64,000 nucleotides of DNA from an uncultured Alphaproteobacteria bacterium (lineage in GTDB: Bacteria > Pseudomonadota > Alphaproteobacteria > Micavibrionales > CSBR16-224), in the NCBI GenBank assembly GCA_950054485.1, contig CATLPD010000001.1, positions 1-64,000 on the forward strand, in the 5' to 3' direction. Each line of letters starts with the position of its first letter. Position 1 is the stretch's first letter. The notes beneath the pieces were generated by a model, which was not told where the DNA came from, searched no databases, and worked only from the letters and a program-made list of their open reading frames with translations. Of this stretch, positions 57,021 through 64,000 are shown one piece after another. The translations under genes and the position numbers were made by a program.

Positions 57021-58403
57021 ATGACATCCAGAAGAAAATTTCTAAAAAATCTGACATACGGGGCATCCGCACTATATCTTGCAGGCTGCACACCGTCTAT
57101 GGGGAATAAATATTCATACATAACCGGCCGCGTGGATGCCGGAAAAATGAATCCTGTATATTATTGGACGGATATCATGTTGCAAACGGTGCGCGACCAA
57201 TCGGTTAACCCGCCGCGCGCGACGCGCGCCTTTGCGATGGGGCATCTTGCAGGGTTTCTGGCCGTGAATGGGATATACGATCAATATGATCAGAATTTCG
57301 TAGATATCGGTACGGGCCCGCGCGATGCCGATCCGGCTGTCGCCTATGGTGTGGCCTGTTCCGAAGCGATGGCAGATGCCTTTCAATCGGTCTTTACCTT
57401 TGACCGAATGGAGTTTTTGAACAAATTTCCATCTTCCGATGCCAAGACCCGCGGCATTCAGTGGGGACGCGCTGTTGCTGACAAAATTATAAAGCTAAGA
57501 ACCCGTGACGGGGCCGAACCGTCGCAATCCGAATTCTACCTTGGGCGCTACCCACGCCGTGAAGGCCCCCTGAAATGGAGCCCGACCGGACCATTCTATG
57601 GCGCGCTGGAGGGCCCTGCTTTCTCAACCTTCAACCGTGGCCTTTTGCCCGGCTGGGGCGCACAAAAACCATGGGTTATGCAGGAAACAAAACAGTGGCG
57701 TGCGCCTGAGTTTCCTGATCATCGCAGTGACGAATTCGCACGACAATATCACAAGATCAGACTGCTTGGCGGCTCGGACAGTATTATGCGATCGCCCGAA
57801 CAAACCCAAATTGCATTTTTCTGGGAAGACGGCCCGCGCGGTATTACACCACCCGGTCATTGGCAATTGCTCGCGATGCAATTGCTACAGGATAAAAACC
57901 TCAGCTTCATTGAACAGGCGCGTGCCTTCGCCCTAATGAGTATGGCACAGGCCGATTCCGGTATCACAACATGGGATAGTAAATTCCACCATGATATCCT
58001 GCGCCCTGAAACGGCCATTCGCAGCCGGACGCTTGCCTTTGGCAATGCCAGCCCCCTAATCGAACAGGACGAGAATTGGGAAAGCCTGATTCCAACGCCG
58101 CCTTTTCCGGCCTATACATCGGGCCATTCAACGTTCAGCGGTACATCTGCAAAAATGCTGGCTCTGGTATTGGGGCGTGATGATATTTATTTCAGCGGCG
58201 CATCGCCGGATCTTGTCAACTGGCCGCGCCAGCTAACAGATGTAACGCGCAGCTGGCCCAGCCTCAGCGCCTGCGCGGATGAAGCCGGTGCAAGTCGCGA
58301 ATATGGCGGCATTCACTGGTCTGCCGACAACGTAGAAGGTCTTAAAACGGGACGCCGCCTTGCCGAATATATTTTTAACAACGCATTCAAACGAAAGGTG
58401 TAA
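57021..58403 (+). CDS. Vanadium-dependent haloperoxidase/PAP2-like lipoprotein
   Basis: A 460-residue exported protein. The N-terminus TSRRKFLKNL is a twin-arginine motif followed by a lipobox (LAGC), so it is probably a Tat-exported lipoprotein. The acid phosphatase/vanadium haloperoxidase core shows KFHHDILRPETAIR (K-x6-RP), YTSGHSTFSGTSAKML (SGH), and SREYGGIHWSADN (R-x5-H). The reaction may be phosphatase or halide peroxidation; sequence alone does not decide. It precedes a beta-barrel gene by 4 bases. Confidence 0.88.
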   Translation: MTSRRKFLKNLTYGASALYLAGCTPSMGNKYSYITGRVDAGKMNPVYYWTDIMLQTVRDQSVNPPRATRAFAMGHLAGFLAVNGIYDQYDQNFVDIGTGPRDADPAVAYGVACSEAMADAFQSVFTFDRMEFLNKFPSSDAKTRGIQWGRAVADKIIKLRTRDGAEPSQSEFYLGRYPRREGPLKWSPTGPFYGALEGPAFSTFNRGLLPGWGAQKPWVMQETKQWRAPEFPDHRSDEFARQYHKIRLLGGSDSIMRSPEQTQIAFFWEDGPRGITPPGHWQLLAMQLLQDKNLSFIEQARAFALMSMAQADSGITTWDSKFHHDILRPETAIRSRTLAFGNASPLIEQDENWESLIPTPPFPAYTSGHSTFSGTSAKMLALVLGRDDIYFSGASPDLVNWPRQLTDVTRSWPSLSACADEAGASREYGGIHWSADNVEGLKTGRRLAEYIFNNAFKRKV

Positions 58404-58407
58404 AAAT

Positions 58408-59385
58408 ATGAAACGCTTTACATCTTTACTCTGCGCTTTTGCAATTTGTTTTGGGACTGCCGATGCCTTGGCCCAAACATCGCCGCTATCATTAAACTAT
58501 GACAACCTGTCCTTTTTTGAAGAGCCACTGGCCCATGAAATCGGACCCGCCACGGCCAGCGTCAAACTGCTGATTGATCAGGCGGTGAAATATAATATTG
58601 AATCTGACGATGACACATATCCGACGCGCGTGAACGGTCAGCTGAACATCGAAGGGCAATTGCCGAACAGCTGGACATTAGGCGCGCAATATTTCGGATC
58701 TTATGATGACAGTGCGGCCGATGAATATACCGATAACGCTGCTGTATACCTAAGTGATGAATGGGGTCTGATTTCAGGCGGAAACGTAACGGGCGCCGTA
58801 CGCGAAAAGGTCCGCCGTCGCCGCGGGGTTGGTAATGCGAACCTACGTCTTGATAACTTTCTGGGCGAACTTGACGAGACCGGTGGTTTCTATACCGTTC
58901 GCAGCAATGCTTATGAATTTTCGATCACATCCGATTTTGAAAATAATATCGAGGCGGGGGCAACATATTCACGCCCGATCGGAAACAGTTTTTATCGTGT
59001 CGGCCTGCGCGGCAGAACAGGTGAAACACCAGTCGGCAGTTTGGTTGGTGCGGGTGATAGTATTGGCGGGCTTGCGATTGCCTCATATGCCTATTCGCGA
59101 TCTGTCTATGAAGCGCAGATCGGATACGAAGATATCGACCTTGATACGGGCAGCAATATTGAACGCGTTTTCGGATCAGCAGGTTTTCAGCACAGCTTTA
59201 ACCGTGCGCTCGTTTCGTTAGAAGGACACCTCGGCGATTTGGATGGCACAACCGAATATGGTGCGGCCGCAGGTTTACGATATAATCTGGCGCGCGGCGC
59301 ATCGCTGAACTTTGGCTATAACTATTCCGATGTCGGTGCAGCAGAAATTCAGGAATTCCTCGCTTCGATCAGATACGAATTTTAA
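58408..59385 (+). CDS. Outer-membrane beta-barrel (porin-like) protein
   Basis: A 325-residue protein with a signal peptide cleaved near DALA-QTS. The body alternates hydrophobic and polar residues (GAQYFGSYDD, GLISGGNVTG, YRVGLRGRTG, GFQHSFNR, LNFGYNYSDVG) and ends in Phe (IRYEF), as outer-membrane barrels do. I choose the ATG at 58408, which gives the signal peptide; the earlier in-frame start overlaps the previous gene. It follows the haloperoxidase gene by 4 bases, so the two are probably expressed together. Confidence 0.85.
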   Translation: MKRFTSLLCAFAICFGTADALAQTSPLSLNYDNLSFFEEPLAHEIGPATASVKLLIDQAVKYNIESDDDTYPTRVNGQLNIEGQLPNSWTLGAQYFGSYDDSAADEYTDNAAVYLSDEWGLISGGNVTGAVREKVRRRRGVGNANLRLDNFLGELDETGGFYTVRSNAYEFSITSDFENNIEAGATYSRPIGNSFYRVGLRGRTGETPVGSLVGAGDSIGGLAIASYAYSRSVYEAQIGYEDIDLDTGSNIERVFGSAGFQHSFNRALVSLEGHLGDLDGTTEYGAAAGLRYNLARGASLNFGYNYSDVGAAEIQEFLASIRYEF

Positions 59386-59453
59386 ACCCGCCCTTTTCTT
59401 TTGAACTTACCACCTTTTTGTTTGTATATTTATAAGCAAACAAAAGGATCATC

Positions 59454-60527
59454 ATGCGTATTTTATTCTCTCTATTTTTTATTCTAATAGCCGTAACAGC
59501 CTGCAAGGCCGAACCCAGTGAAGATAAACTTATAAATTCAAACACGGCCCTTAAAACAGCTGTCATTACGGCTGGGCTTGATCATCCGTGGGCGCTCGCC
59601 TTTTTACCGAATGGTGAATACCTGATCACCGAGCGATCAGGTCAGCTTTTGCGCCTATCAAAAGACGGGAAAAAAACTGAAATCACAGGCGTTCCAACAG
59701 TCTATGATAAAGGACAAGGTGGTCTATTGGATGTGATTACAGCACCGGATAATAAAATCTACTTTTCCTATGCGGCATCTGACAACACAGGCAAGGCCAA
59801 TACGGAGGTTGCACGCGCTGACTTAAACCTCGATCAAAACCGTCTGGAGAATGTTGAGGTTATATTTAAATCCGCGCCCAAAGTTGATGGCAATAACCAT
59901 TGGGGCAGCCGTTTACTGCTGATGACCGATGGTGGATTACATGTGACATTGGGCGAGCGTTTTGATTACCGTGATGAAGCGCAAAATTCGGAGAACTATC
60001 TCGGCACGACTGCATATATCTCCCCAAGCGGAGAGGCTAGTGTTTTCACCTATGGCAACAGAAACGTTCAGGGCATCGCGATGCACCCTGAAACAGGCGA
60101 AGTCTGGGCACATGAACATGGCCCCAAAGGCGGTGACGAAGTTAACATTTTAAAACAAGGCCAAAACTACGGCTGGCCCGTTGTCAGTTACGGTCGTAAT
60201 TATACAGGGACGGAAATATCTGAAACCGGTAAACATGAACCCGATTTTGAACCCCCTGTTCTACATTGGACGCCGTCTATCGCGCCCAGCGGTATGATGT
60301 TTTACACAGGTAATAAATTTAATGAATGGCAGGGTGATTTATTCGTCGGTGCGCTTGCCGGCAGTCATTTGCGCCGCGTTAAGATTGACGGCACGAAAGT
60401 CGTTGAACAGGAAGAATTGCTTAAAGATCTTGATGCCCGCATACGCGATGTGCGTCAGGGGCCTGATGGCTATATTTATATTTTAACCGATTCAGGTGAC
60501 GGACAGCTTATTCGTCTTACAAAATAA
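59454..60527 (+). CDS. PQQ-dependent sugar dehydrogenase-like lipoprotein (YliI-type)
   Basis: A 357-residue protein with a lipoprotein signal (VTACK lipobox). The six-bladed propeller of soluble glucose/sorbosone dehydrogenases is recognisable: LDHPWALAFLPNGEYLITERSG, NNHWGSRLLLMTDGGLHVTLGE, NVQGIAMHPETGEVWAHEHGPKGGDEVN, and NYGWPVVSYGRNY. These enzymes oxidise aldose sugars with pyrroloquinoline quinone. AAAGGATC precedes the ATG. PQQ synthesis genes are not in the window. Confidence 0.92.
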   Translation: MRILFSLFFILIAVTACKAEPSEDKLINSNTALKTAVITAGLDHPWALAFLPNGEYLITERSGQLLRLSKDGKKTEITGVPTVYDKGQGGLLDVITAPDNKIYFSYAASDNTGKANTEVARADLNLDQNRLENVEVIFKSAPKVDGNNHWGSRLLLMTDGGLHVTLGERFDYRDEAQNSENYLGTTAYISPSGEASVFTYGNRNVQGIAMHPETGEVWAHEHGPKGGDEVNILKQGQNYGWPVVSYGRNYTGTEISETGKHEPDFEPPVLHWTPSIAPSGMMFYTGNKFNEWQGDLFVGALAGSHLRRVKIDGTKVVEQEELLKDLDARIRDVRQGPDGYIYILTDSGDGQLIRLTK

Positions 60528-60536
60528 AAAAATATC

Positions 60537-60561
60537 GGAACATGCGGTTTTCTGTTTCGTT
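60537..60561 (+). promoter_or_regulatory. EcfG-type general-stress promoter before the hemerythrin gene
   Basis: GGAAC-N16-CGTT, a perfect match to the alphaproteobacterial EcfG/RpoE2 consensus. It lies 36 bases before the hemerythrin-like start codon, directly after the previous gene. Confidence 0.75.
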
Positions 60562-60596
60562 TGAATATATGCGAAACACCAAAAAAGGAGCCCGCA

Positions 60597-61067
60597 ATGA
60601 GTATTTATACCTATTTAAAAAACGACCATAAAAAAATCCTGAAGCTGCTGCAACGCATAGAGGATGAAGGCCCTGAAGAAAGCGAGAGCAGAACCGATCT
60701 TTTTAATGAACTGAAAGAAGTACTGCTGATTCACGAGCACGCTGAAGAAGAGGCATTTTACAAGCCATTAAAGGAAAACAGCAACCTTGATGAAGAACTC
60801 GACGAAAACGAGGAAGAGCATGAAGAAACCGAAAACCTTCTACAGCAACTGACAGATCCCGGACTGGTCGGAGAAGACTGGTACGACGTTTTCCTGGAGC
60901 TGAAAAGTGAAATGGAAGCCCACATCGAAGAGGAAGAAGACGAGCTGTTTGAAAAAGCGCGCGGCGTTTTCTCTACAAACGATGCGCAAGATCTGGAAGA
61001 TGACATGAAAAACCAATCACGTCACGAACGGGAAAATACAAATTTCAAGAAACGTAAAAGCCGCTAA
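60597..61067 (+). CDS. Hemerythrin HHE domain protein
   Basis: A 156-residue helical protein; the ATG at 60597 follows AAAGGAG, whereas an ATG-like start 12 codons upstream has none. Iron-ligand residues of the HHE cation-binding fold are visible: NDHKKILKLL, LLIHEHAEEEAFY, EEEHEETENLL and EMEAHIEEEEDELF. It is very acidic. Such proteins sense or buffer oxygen, iron or nitric oxide. The EcfG promoter suggests stress expression. A terminator follows. Confidence 0.92.
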   Translation: MSIYTYLKNDHKKILKLLQRIEDEGPEESESRTDLFNELKEVLLIHEHAEEEAFYKPLKENSNLDEELDENEEEHEETENLLQQLTDPGLVGEDWYDVFLELKSEMEAHIEEEEDELFEKARGVFSTNDAQDLEDDMKNQSRHERENTNFKKRKSR

Positions 61068-61091
61068 TGCGCACGCTTTAGAATTAAATTT

Positions 61092-61128
61092 GAAAGGCAC
61101 CTTTGAAAAACAGGGTGCCTTTCTTTTT
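61092..61128 (+). terminator. Rho-independent terminator after the hemerythrin gene
   Basis: Perfect 10-base stem GAAAGGCACC / GGTGCCTTTC with a 12-base loop, followed by TTTTT. Confidence 0.9.
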
Positions 61129-61138
61129 GGCCTATTTC

Positions 61139-61163
61139 GGAACTATGGTTTTTCGAAACTGTT
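61139..61163 (+). promoter_or_regulatory. EcfG-type promoter before the S/T-rich secreted protein
   Basis: GGAAC-N16-TGTT, one change from the EcfG consensus. It lies 11 bases after the preceding terminator and 31 bases before the start codon. Confidence 0.65.
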
Positions 61164-61193
61164 TGTATATGTGAAGAAAAAGGAGATCTAAAA

Positions 61194-61883
61194 ATGAAAA
61201 ATTTTAAAAAATCAATTGCAATGGCCGCCGTGATGACTGCCATTATCGCAGCCCCAAGCGTATCAAATGCAAAAATCAGTATTAATACGGATACTGGCGT
61301 GTCCTTGGATACTGTTTTAAATTCGGGATTAAAACCTGATGTAAAAATCATTAAACCTGAGGCTAAACCTGTTATCATTTCGTCCCGCACAGAAACAATA
61401 ATGCCAAGTGCAGAGCAATCAACGATGACAGCTGCGCAAATCACATCTGAAAGTGACACCGCCCTTATAACGGTGGACGGCGATGCACAAATAGCAACCG
61501 ATGGTACGTCACAAATTCTGCCACAGGGTAACACCCTGACAAAGTTGGGAACAGTTCGCACACATATGAATACGGATACAGGTGTTAACGTGATGCCATC
61601 GACTACGATTTCGAACCTGAACCGTTCGGATAATCAAAATCGTATTTTGAATAGTTTCGGTGCGACTGACAGCATGGGCGATACAATCGCAGATACAAAT
61701 ACGACAGTATCATCCAACAGTAGCCTTTCATCACAAAGCGGATCAAAGACATATAGCCCTGTAACAACATCAGGCAATACGACGCCGTATTCCGGCCCAC
61801 AAATGTCGACTACCAGCCGTAGCAGTATTTCCGGCAGCGTGAATTCTTCGCGATCTGGATCAATGGCTGGCACATCACGCTAG
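61194..61883 (+). CDS. Secreted Ser/Thr-rich protein of unknown function
   Basis: A 229-residue protein with a signal peptide (cleaved near SNA-KIS) and a low-complexity mature part rich in Ser, Thr and Asn. A short phrase, NTDTGV, occurs twice (near residues 28 and 128), once shortly after the signal peptide. No cysteine and no known domain were seen. AAGGAG lies before the ATG. It sits between an EcfG-like promoter and a bidirectional terminator. It is probably a stress-induced envelope protein, by inference from its promoter. Confidence 0.75.
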   Translation: MKNFKKSIAMAAVMTAIIAAPSVSNAKISINTDTGVSLDTVLNSGLKPDVKIIKPEAKPVIISSRTETIMPSAEQSTMTAAQITSESDTALITVDGDAQIATDGTSQILPQGNTLTKLGTVRTHMNTDTGVNVMPSTTISNLNRSDNQNRILNSFGATDSMGDTIADTNTTVSSNSSLSSQSGSKTYSPVTTSGNTTPYSGPQMSTTSRSSISGSVNSSRSGSMAGTSR

Positions 61884-61904
61884 AAAACTTAAGCTTTAAA
61901 CAAA

Positions 61905-61934
61905 AAAAGCCGCCCACAATTCCGGGCGGCTTTT
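61905..61934. terminator. Bidirectional terminator between the S/T-rich and OB-fold protein genes
   Basis: Stem GCCGCCC / GGGCGGC with an 8-base loop, with AAAA on the left and TTTT on the right. It serves both convergent genes. Confidence 0.88.
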
Positions 61935-61953
61935 CTGTTACTATCTAAAAACC

Positions 61954-62700
61954 TTATCGGTTCATCAGGGATATAACGCGGCTTGCAAGAATTTCCTTAC
62001 GCTCAAAGAAATCTTCGTCAATTTCTCCGTAAACTTGAATCAAATCGCCTTCACGGATTTGCTGAACGCCCTCGTTGTCCATGGGGTTATAGCCTAATTC
62101 ACCCAGGTCAACCTGCATGGCCATCTGGTTGCTGTCAACTAATGTGAACTCCTTGCCTGTCGGACTGATGTTGCTGACACGTCCGGACATGGCAACAAAT
62201 GTTCCGTCGCCAGCCATTGCAGCGGAGCTGGACTGACTGTCATATGTTGTGCCTATGATGGGATAAGCTGAAGACCCTTCACGATAGTAATAGACGTTGC
62301 TTGATCCCAGATAAATATTATCGGCTTCAATCTCGCGCCCCTCGAACAGATCGTCATCAATGCGCCCTGTTACTGTTACGCGGTCGCCGACACTGAGGTT
62401 TTTCATTTTTGAATCATCCCAATCCCAGTTTTCCATTTCAACTGTGATGGCACCTGTGCCATAGCTTAAAACGAATTCATCGTCCGACACACTTTGGATC
62501 GTCCCTGTCAATACAACAGGTGATTCATCAGGTGCCGTCGTGACGTTTGCGTTTAGGGCAGTATCTGTCGAGACAACAGGTGTTACCGTTTTAGATTGCA
62601 CTTTAGTTGTTGTCGTTTTGGTTACGGTTTCAGCATGTGCCATAGCAGAGCCGGCCGCGACTGAAATCGCCAAAACACTTGCGAAAATCTTGTGTTTCAT
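61954..62700 (-). CDS. Secreted protein with two OB-fold-like domains
   Basis: A 248-residue protein with a signal peptide (cleaved near AHA-ETV), a Thr/Val/Lys-rich linker, and two similar beta-barrel-like segments: VVLTGTIQSVSDDEFVLSYG, then VGDRVTVTGRIDDDLFEGREIEADNIY; and VAMSGRVSNISPTGKEFTLVD, then EGDLIQVYGEIDEDFFERKEILASRVI. They resemble the DUF5666/bacterial OB-fold type, with the two halves clearly related to each other. AAGGAG precedes the ATG. A weak EcfG-like sequence (GGAAC-N16-TGTA) lies upstream. The ligand is unknown. Confidence 0.82.
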   Translation of the reverse strand: MKHKIFASVLAISVAAGSAMAHAETVTKTTTTKVQSKTVTPVVSTDTALNANVTTAPDESPVVLTGTIQSVSDDEFVLSYGTGAITVEMENWDWDDSKMKNLSVGDRVTVTGRIDDDLFEGREIEADNIYLGSSNVYYYREGSSAYPIIGTTYDSQSSSAAMAGDGTFVAMSGRVSNISPTGKEFTLVDSNQMAMQVDLGELGYNPMDNEGVQQIREGDLIQVYGEIDEDFFERKEILASRVISLMNR

Positions 62701-62848
62701 TTTTTTACTCCTTAAAAGTTAGATTTTACATTTATACGTACATTAACGACGGCGAAACGTTCCATGTTAAAATGAAACTTATTGTATTTTTATTTGTATG
62801 TTCACTGTAAACACCACTGAGCAAACCAGAGACACAAGGGGCACAAAA

Positions 62849-63493
62849 TTGGCTGAAAAGATTACATTCGCCGGACATGAATTTTTACTTTATCCGTCAG
62901 GCGTCCTCTATCTTGATGAATATAATATTATGATCGTATCTGATCTTCATCTTGAAAAAGAATCTTCGCAAACCGTGATTAAAAGATTTTTACAGCCTAA
63001 TGACACACAGGACACTCTGAGTCGCCTCGAAAAATCAGCTGAAGATCTTAAGCCAAAAAAAATTATAATTCTTGGTGATATTTTTCATGATGGTGAAGGC
63101 TTCAACCGCATCAGCCTAGATGATATGGATCAACTCTACGGCTTTTTTAAAAAGCACAATATCGTATGGGTTGAAGGTCATCACAATGGCGGTTTCTCAC
63201 CACCTAATGTCGATATGCGCATTGAATATGCCTATCTAAATCTGAATTTTAGATATATAGCAACTGATAACGAAGATTTTGAAATCAGTGGTCATTATCA
63301 TCCTGAAGTTTTCACAGAAAGAAATAATATAAAACAACACCAACGTTGTTTTATTCACGATAAAACAAAACTGGTTTTGCCATCATTTACAACCAATCAT
63401 ATGGGCCAAGATATAAGCGACCCTGCCATCCAGACACTTTTCAAAAAAAATGTTAAAATTTATCCCATCGGCAAGAACAAAGTATACGGATAA
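62849..63493 (+). CDS. Metallophosphoesterase (DNA-ligase-associated-type family) with a changed GNHD motif
   Basis: A calcineurin-like phosphoesterase of about 214 residues. The start is probably a TTG at 62849, 7 bases after AAGGGG; an ATG at 62798 would add 17 residues without a ribosome site. Motifs in order: IVSDLHLEKESS, ILGDIFHDG, then EGHHNGG where most family members have GNHD, and finally ISGHYHPE. The family resembles the phosphoesterase often linked to DNA ligase. The change of Asn to His and Asp to Asn at the third motif could alter metal binding. Confidence 0.8.
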   Translation: MAEKITFAGHEFLLYPSGVLYLDEYNIMIVSDLHLEKESSQTVIKRFLQPNDTQDTLSRLEKSAEDLKPKKIIILGDIFHDGEGFNRISLDDMDQLYGFFKKHNIVWVEGHHNGGFSPPNVDMRIEYAYLNLNFRYIATDNEDFEISGHYHPEVFTERNNIKQHQRCFIHDKTKLVLPSFTTNHMGQDISDPAIQTLFKKNVKIYPIGKNKVYG

Positions 63494-63503
63494 AAATAAT
63501 TTC

Positions 63504-63528
63504 GGAACATCCGACCCGCCCAGGCGTT
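63504..63528 (+). promoter_or_regulatory. EcfG-type general-stress promoter before the PRC-barrel gene
   Basis: GGAAC-N16-CGTT, a perfect consensus match, 34 bases before the start codon of the PRC-barrel gene. Confidence 0.78.
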
Positions 63529-63561
63529 TGTGAAGCGTAACCAAAATAAAAGGAGACTATC

Positions 63562-63918
63562 ATGACACGCACACCTATTTTATCCGGAACATCTATCATC
63601 GGTGACGATGTAAGAAACGCACAAGGCGAAGACCTTGGAGACATTAAAGATATTATGATTGATTTAAATAGCGGCCGCATTGAATATGCCGTTCTTTCAT
63701 TCGGCGGATTCCTTGGAATGGGCGACAAATATTTTGCTGTTCCCTGGGAAGCTCTAAGCGTTGACCAAAAAGAAAAATGTATGGTCTTGAACGTCGATAA
63801 AGAGACATTAAAAGAAGCACCTGGCTTTGATAAAGACGAATGGCCGAACTTTGCAGATTCAACATTCCGTGAGTCTGTTTACGGGCATTACGGCCTGCGT
63901 TACAAGCGAGCTGCATAA
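63562..63918 (+). CDS. PRC-barrel domain protein
   Basis: A 118-residue protein with the PRC-barrel fold: SIIGDDVRNAQGEDLGDIKDIMIDLNSGRIEYAVLSFGG, followed by YFAVPWEAL. AAAGGAG precedes the ATG. Stand-alone PRC-barrel proteins are frequent members of the alphaproteobacterial general stress response, in line with the perfect EcfG promoter upstream; their exact role is unknown. The gene ends with a strong terminator. Confidence 0.92.
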   Translation: MTRTPILSGTSIIGDDVRNAQGEDLGDIKDIMIDLNSGRIEYAVLSFGGFLGMGDKYFAVPWEALSVDQKEKCMVLNVDKETLKEAPGFDKDEWPNFADSTFRESVYGHYGLRYKRAA

Positions 63919-63931
63919 TAAATATGATGCA

Positions 63932-63965
63932 AAAATGCGGGAGGCGAAAGTCTCCCGCATTTTTT
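63932..63965 (+). terminator. Rho-independent terminator after the PRC-barrel gene
   Basis: Stem AAAATGCGGGAG / CTCCCGCATTTT with an 8-base loop, followed by a T-run. The last 35 bases of the window show no feature. Confidence 0.9.
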
Positions 63966-64000
63966 ATTGAACTTATTCTCATAAAAATACGTATGTGACT

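Noticed and set aside
62739-62763. EcfG-type promoter for the OB-fold protein gene (GGAAC-N16-TGTA on the minus strand)
   Set aside because: The -35 matches but the -10 has only two of four bases, so it is mentioned only as weak.

Overview
The window looks like the chromosome of a free-living, flagellated Gram-negative bacterium, most likely an alphaproteobacterium. The reasons are candidate general-stress promoters of the EcfG type (GGAAC-N16-CGTT), a sigma-54 type promoter in front of a flagellin-like gene, an ExoD-family protein, many hybrid histidine kinases, and tdh-kbl and metY/metH type metabolism. I cannot name the genus. No rRNA, tRNA, CRISPR array, insertion sequence or prophage was seen.

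Layout. 0-7 kb: the end of a small secreted protein, then a TetR repressor and a three-gene RND efflux operon with matching operators before the repressor and before the operon. 7-15.5 kb: pirin, a small stress-type membrane protein, a flagellin-like protein carrying a LamG/concanavalin-like domain behind a sigma-54 promoter, and a signalling group (receiver-less CheB, CheR, a three-receiver hybrid kinase, and a divergent HPt protein). 15.5-23.5 kb: PfpI/DJ-1, O-acetylhomoserine sulfhydrylase, DedA, Cu/Zn superoxide dismutase, a DOPA-dioxygenase-like gene with divergent LysR, a response regulator, and tdh-kbl.

23.6-36.1 kb is the most unusual part. A six-gene minus-strand operon, overlapping or nearly so throughout, runs from an acidic repeat protein through two half-size ABC transporters and an HlyD adaptor to a REC-HATPase regulator and a complete phosphorelay kinase. 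Divergent to it are an OmpR-type regulator gene (frameshifted, with Asn at the phospho-acceptor site) and a TolC gene. Together these make a full type I secretion-like machine with its own signalling genes, but both ABC subunits have degenerate ATPase motifs.

36-46 kb holds exported or membrane proteins of unknown function, a ClsC-like phospholipase D protein and a KefB-type antiporter. 46-57 kb holds ExoD, a ClsB-like PLD plus EEP-phosphatase pair, a CDF transporter, an RluA pseudouridine synthase overlapping metH, a CheY-like protein, a SIMPL-domain protein and an Uup-type ABC-F protein. 57-64 kb holds a vanadium-haloperoxidase/PAP2 protein, a beta-barrel protein, a PQQ-type sugar dehydrogenase, and a stress-flavoured end (hemerythrin, S/T-rich secreted protein, OB-fold protein, metallophosphoesterase, PRC-barrel) in which three genes carry EcfG-like promoters.

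Start codons were re-chosen where a Shine-Dalgarno sequence, signal peptide or family alignment favoured a start inside the longest reading frame. All functions are inferred from motifs read by eye; no database search was run.
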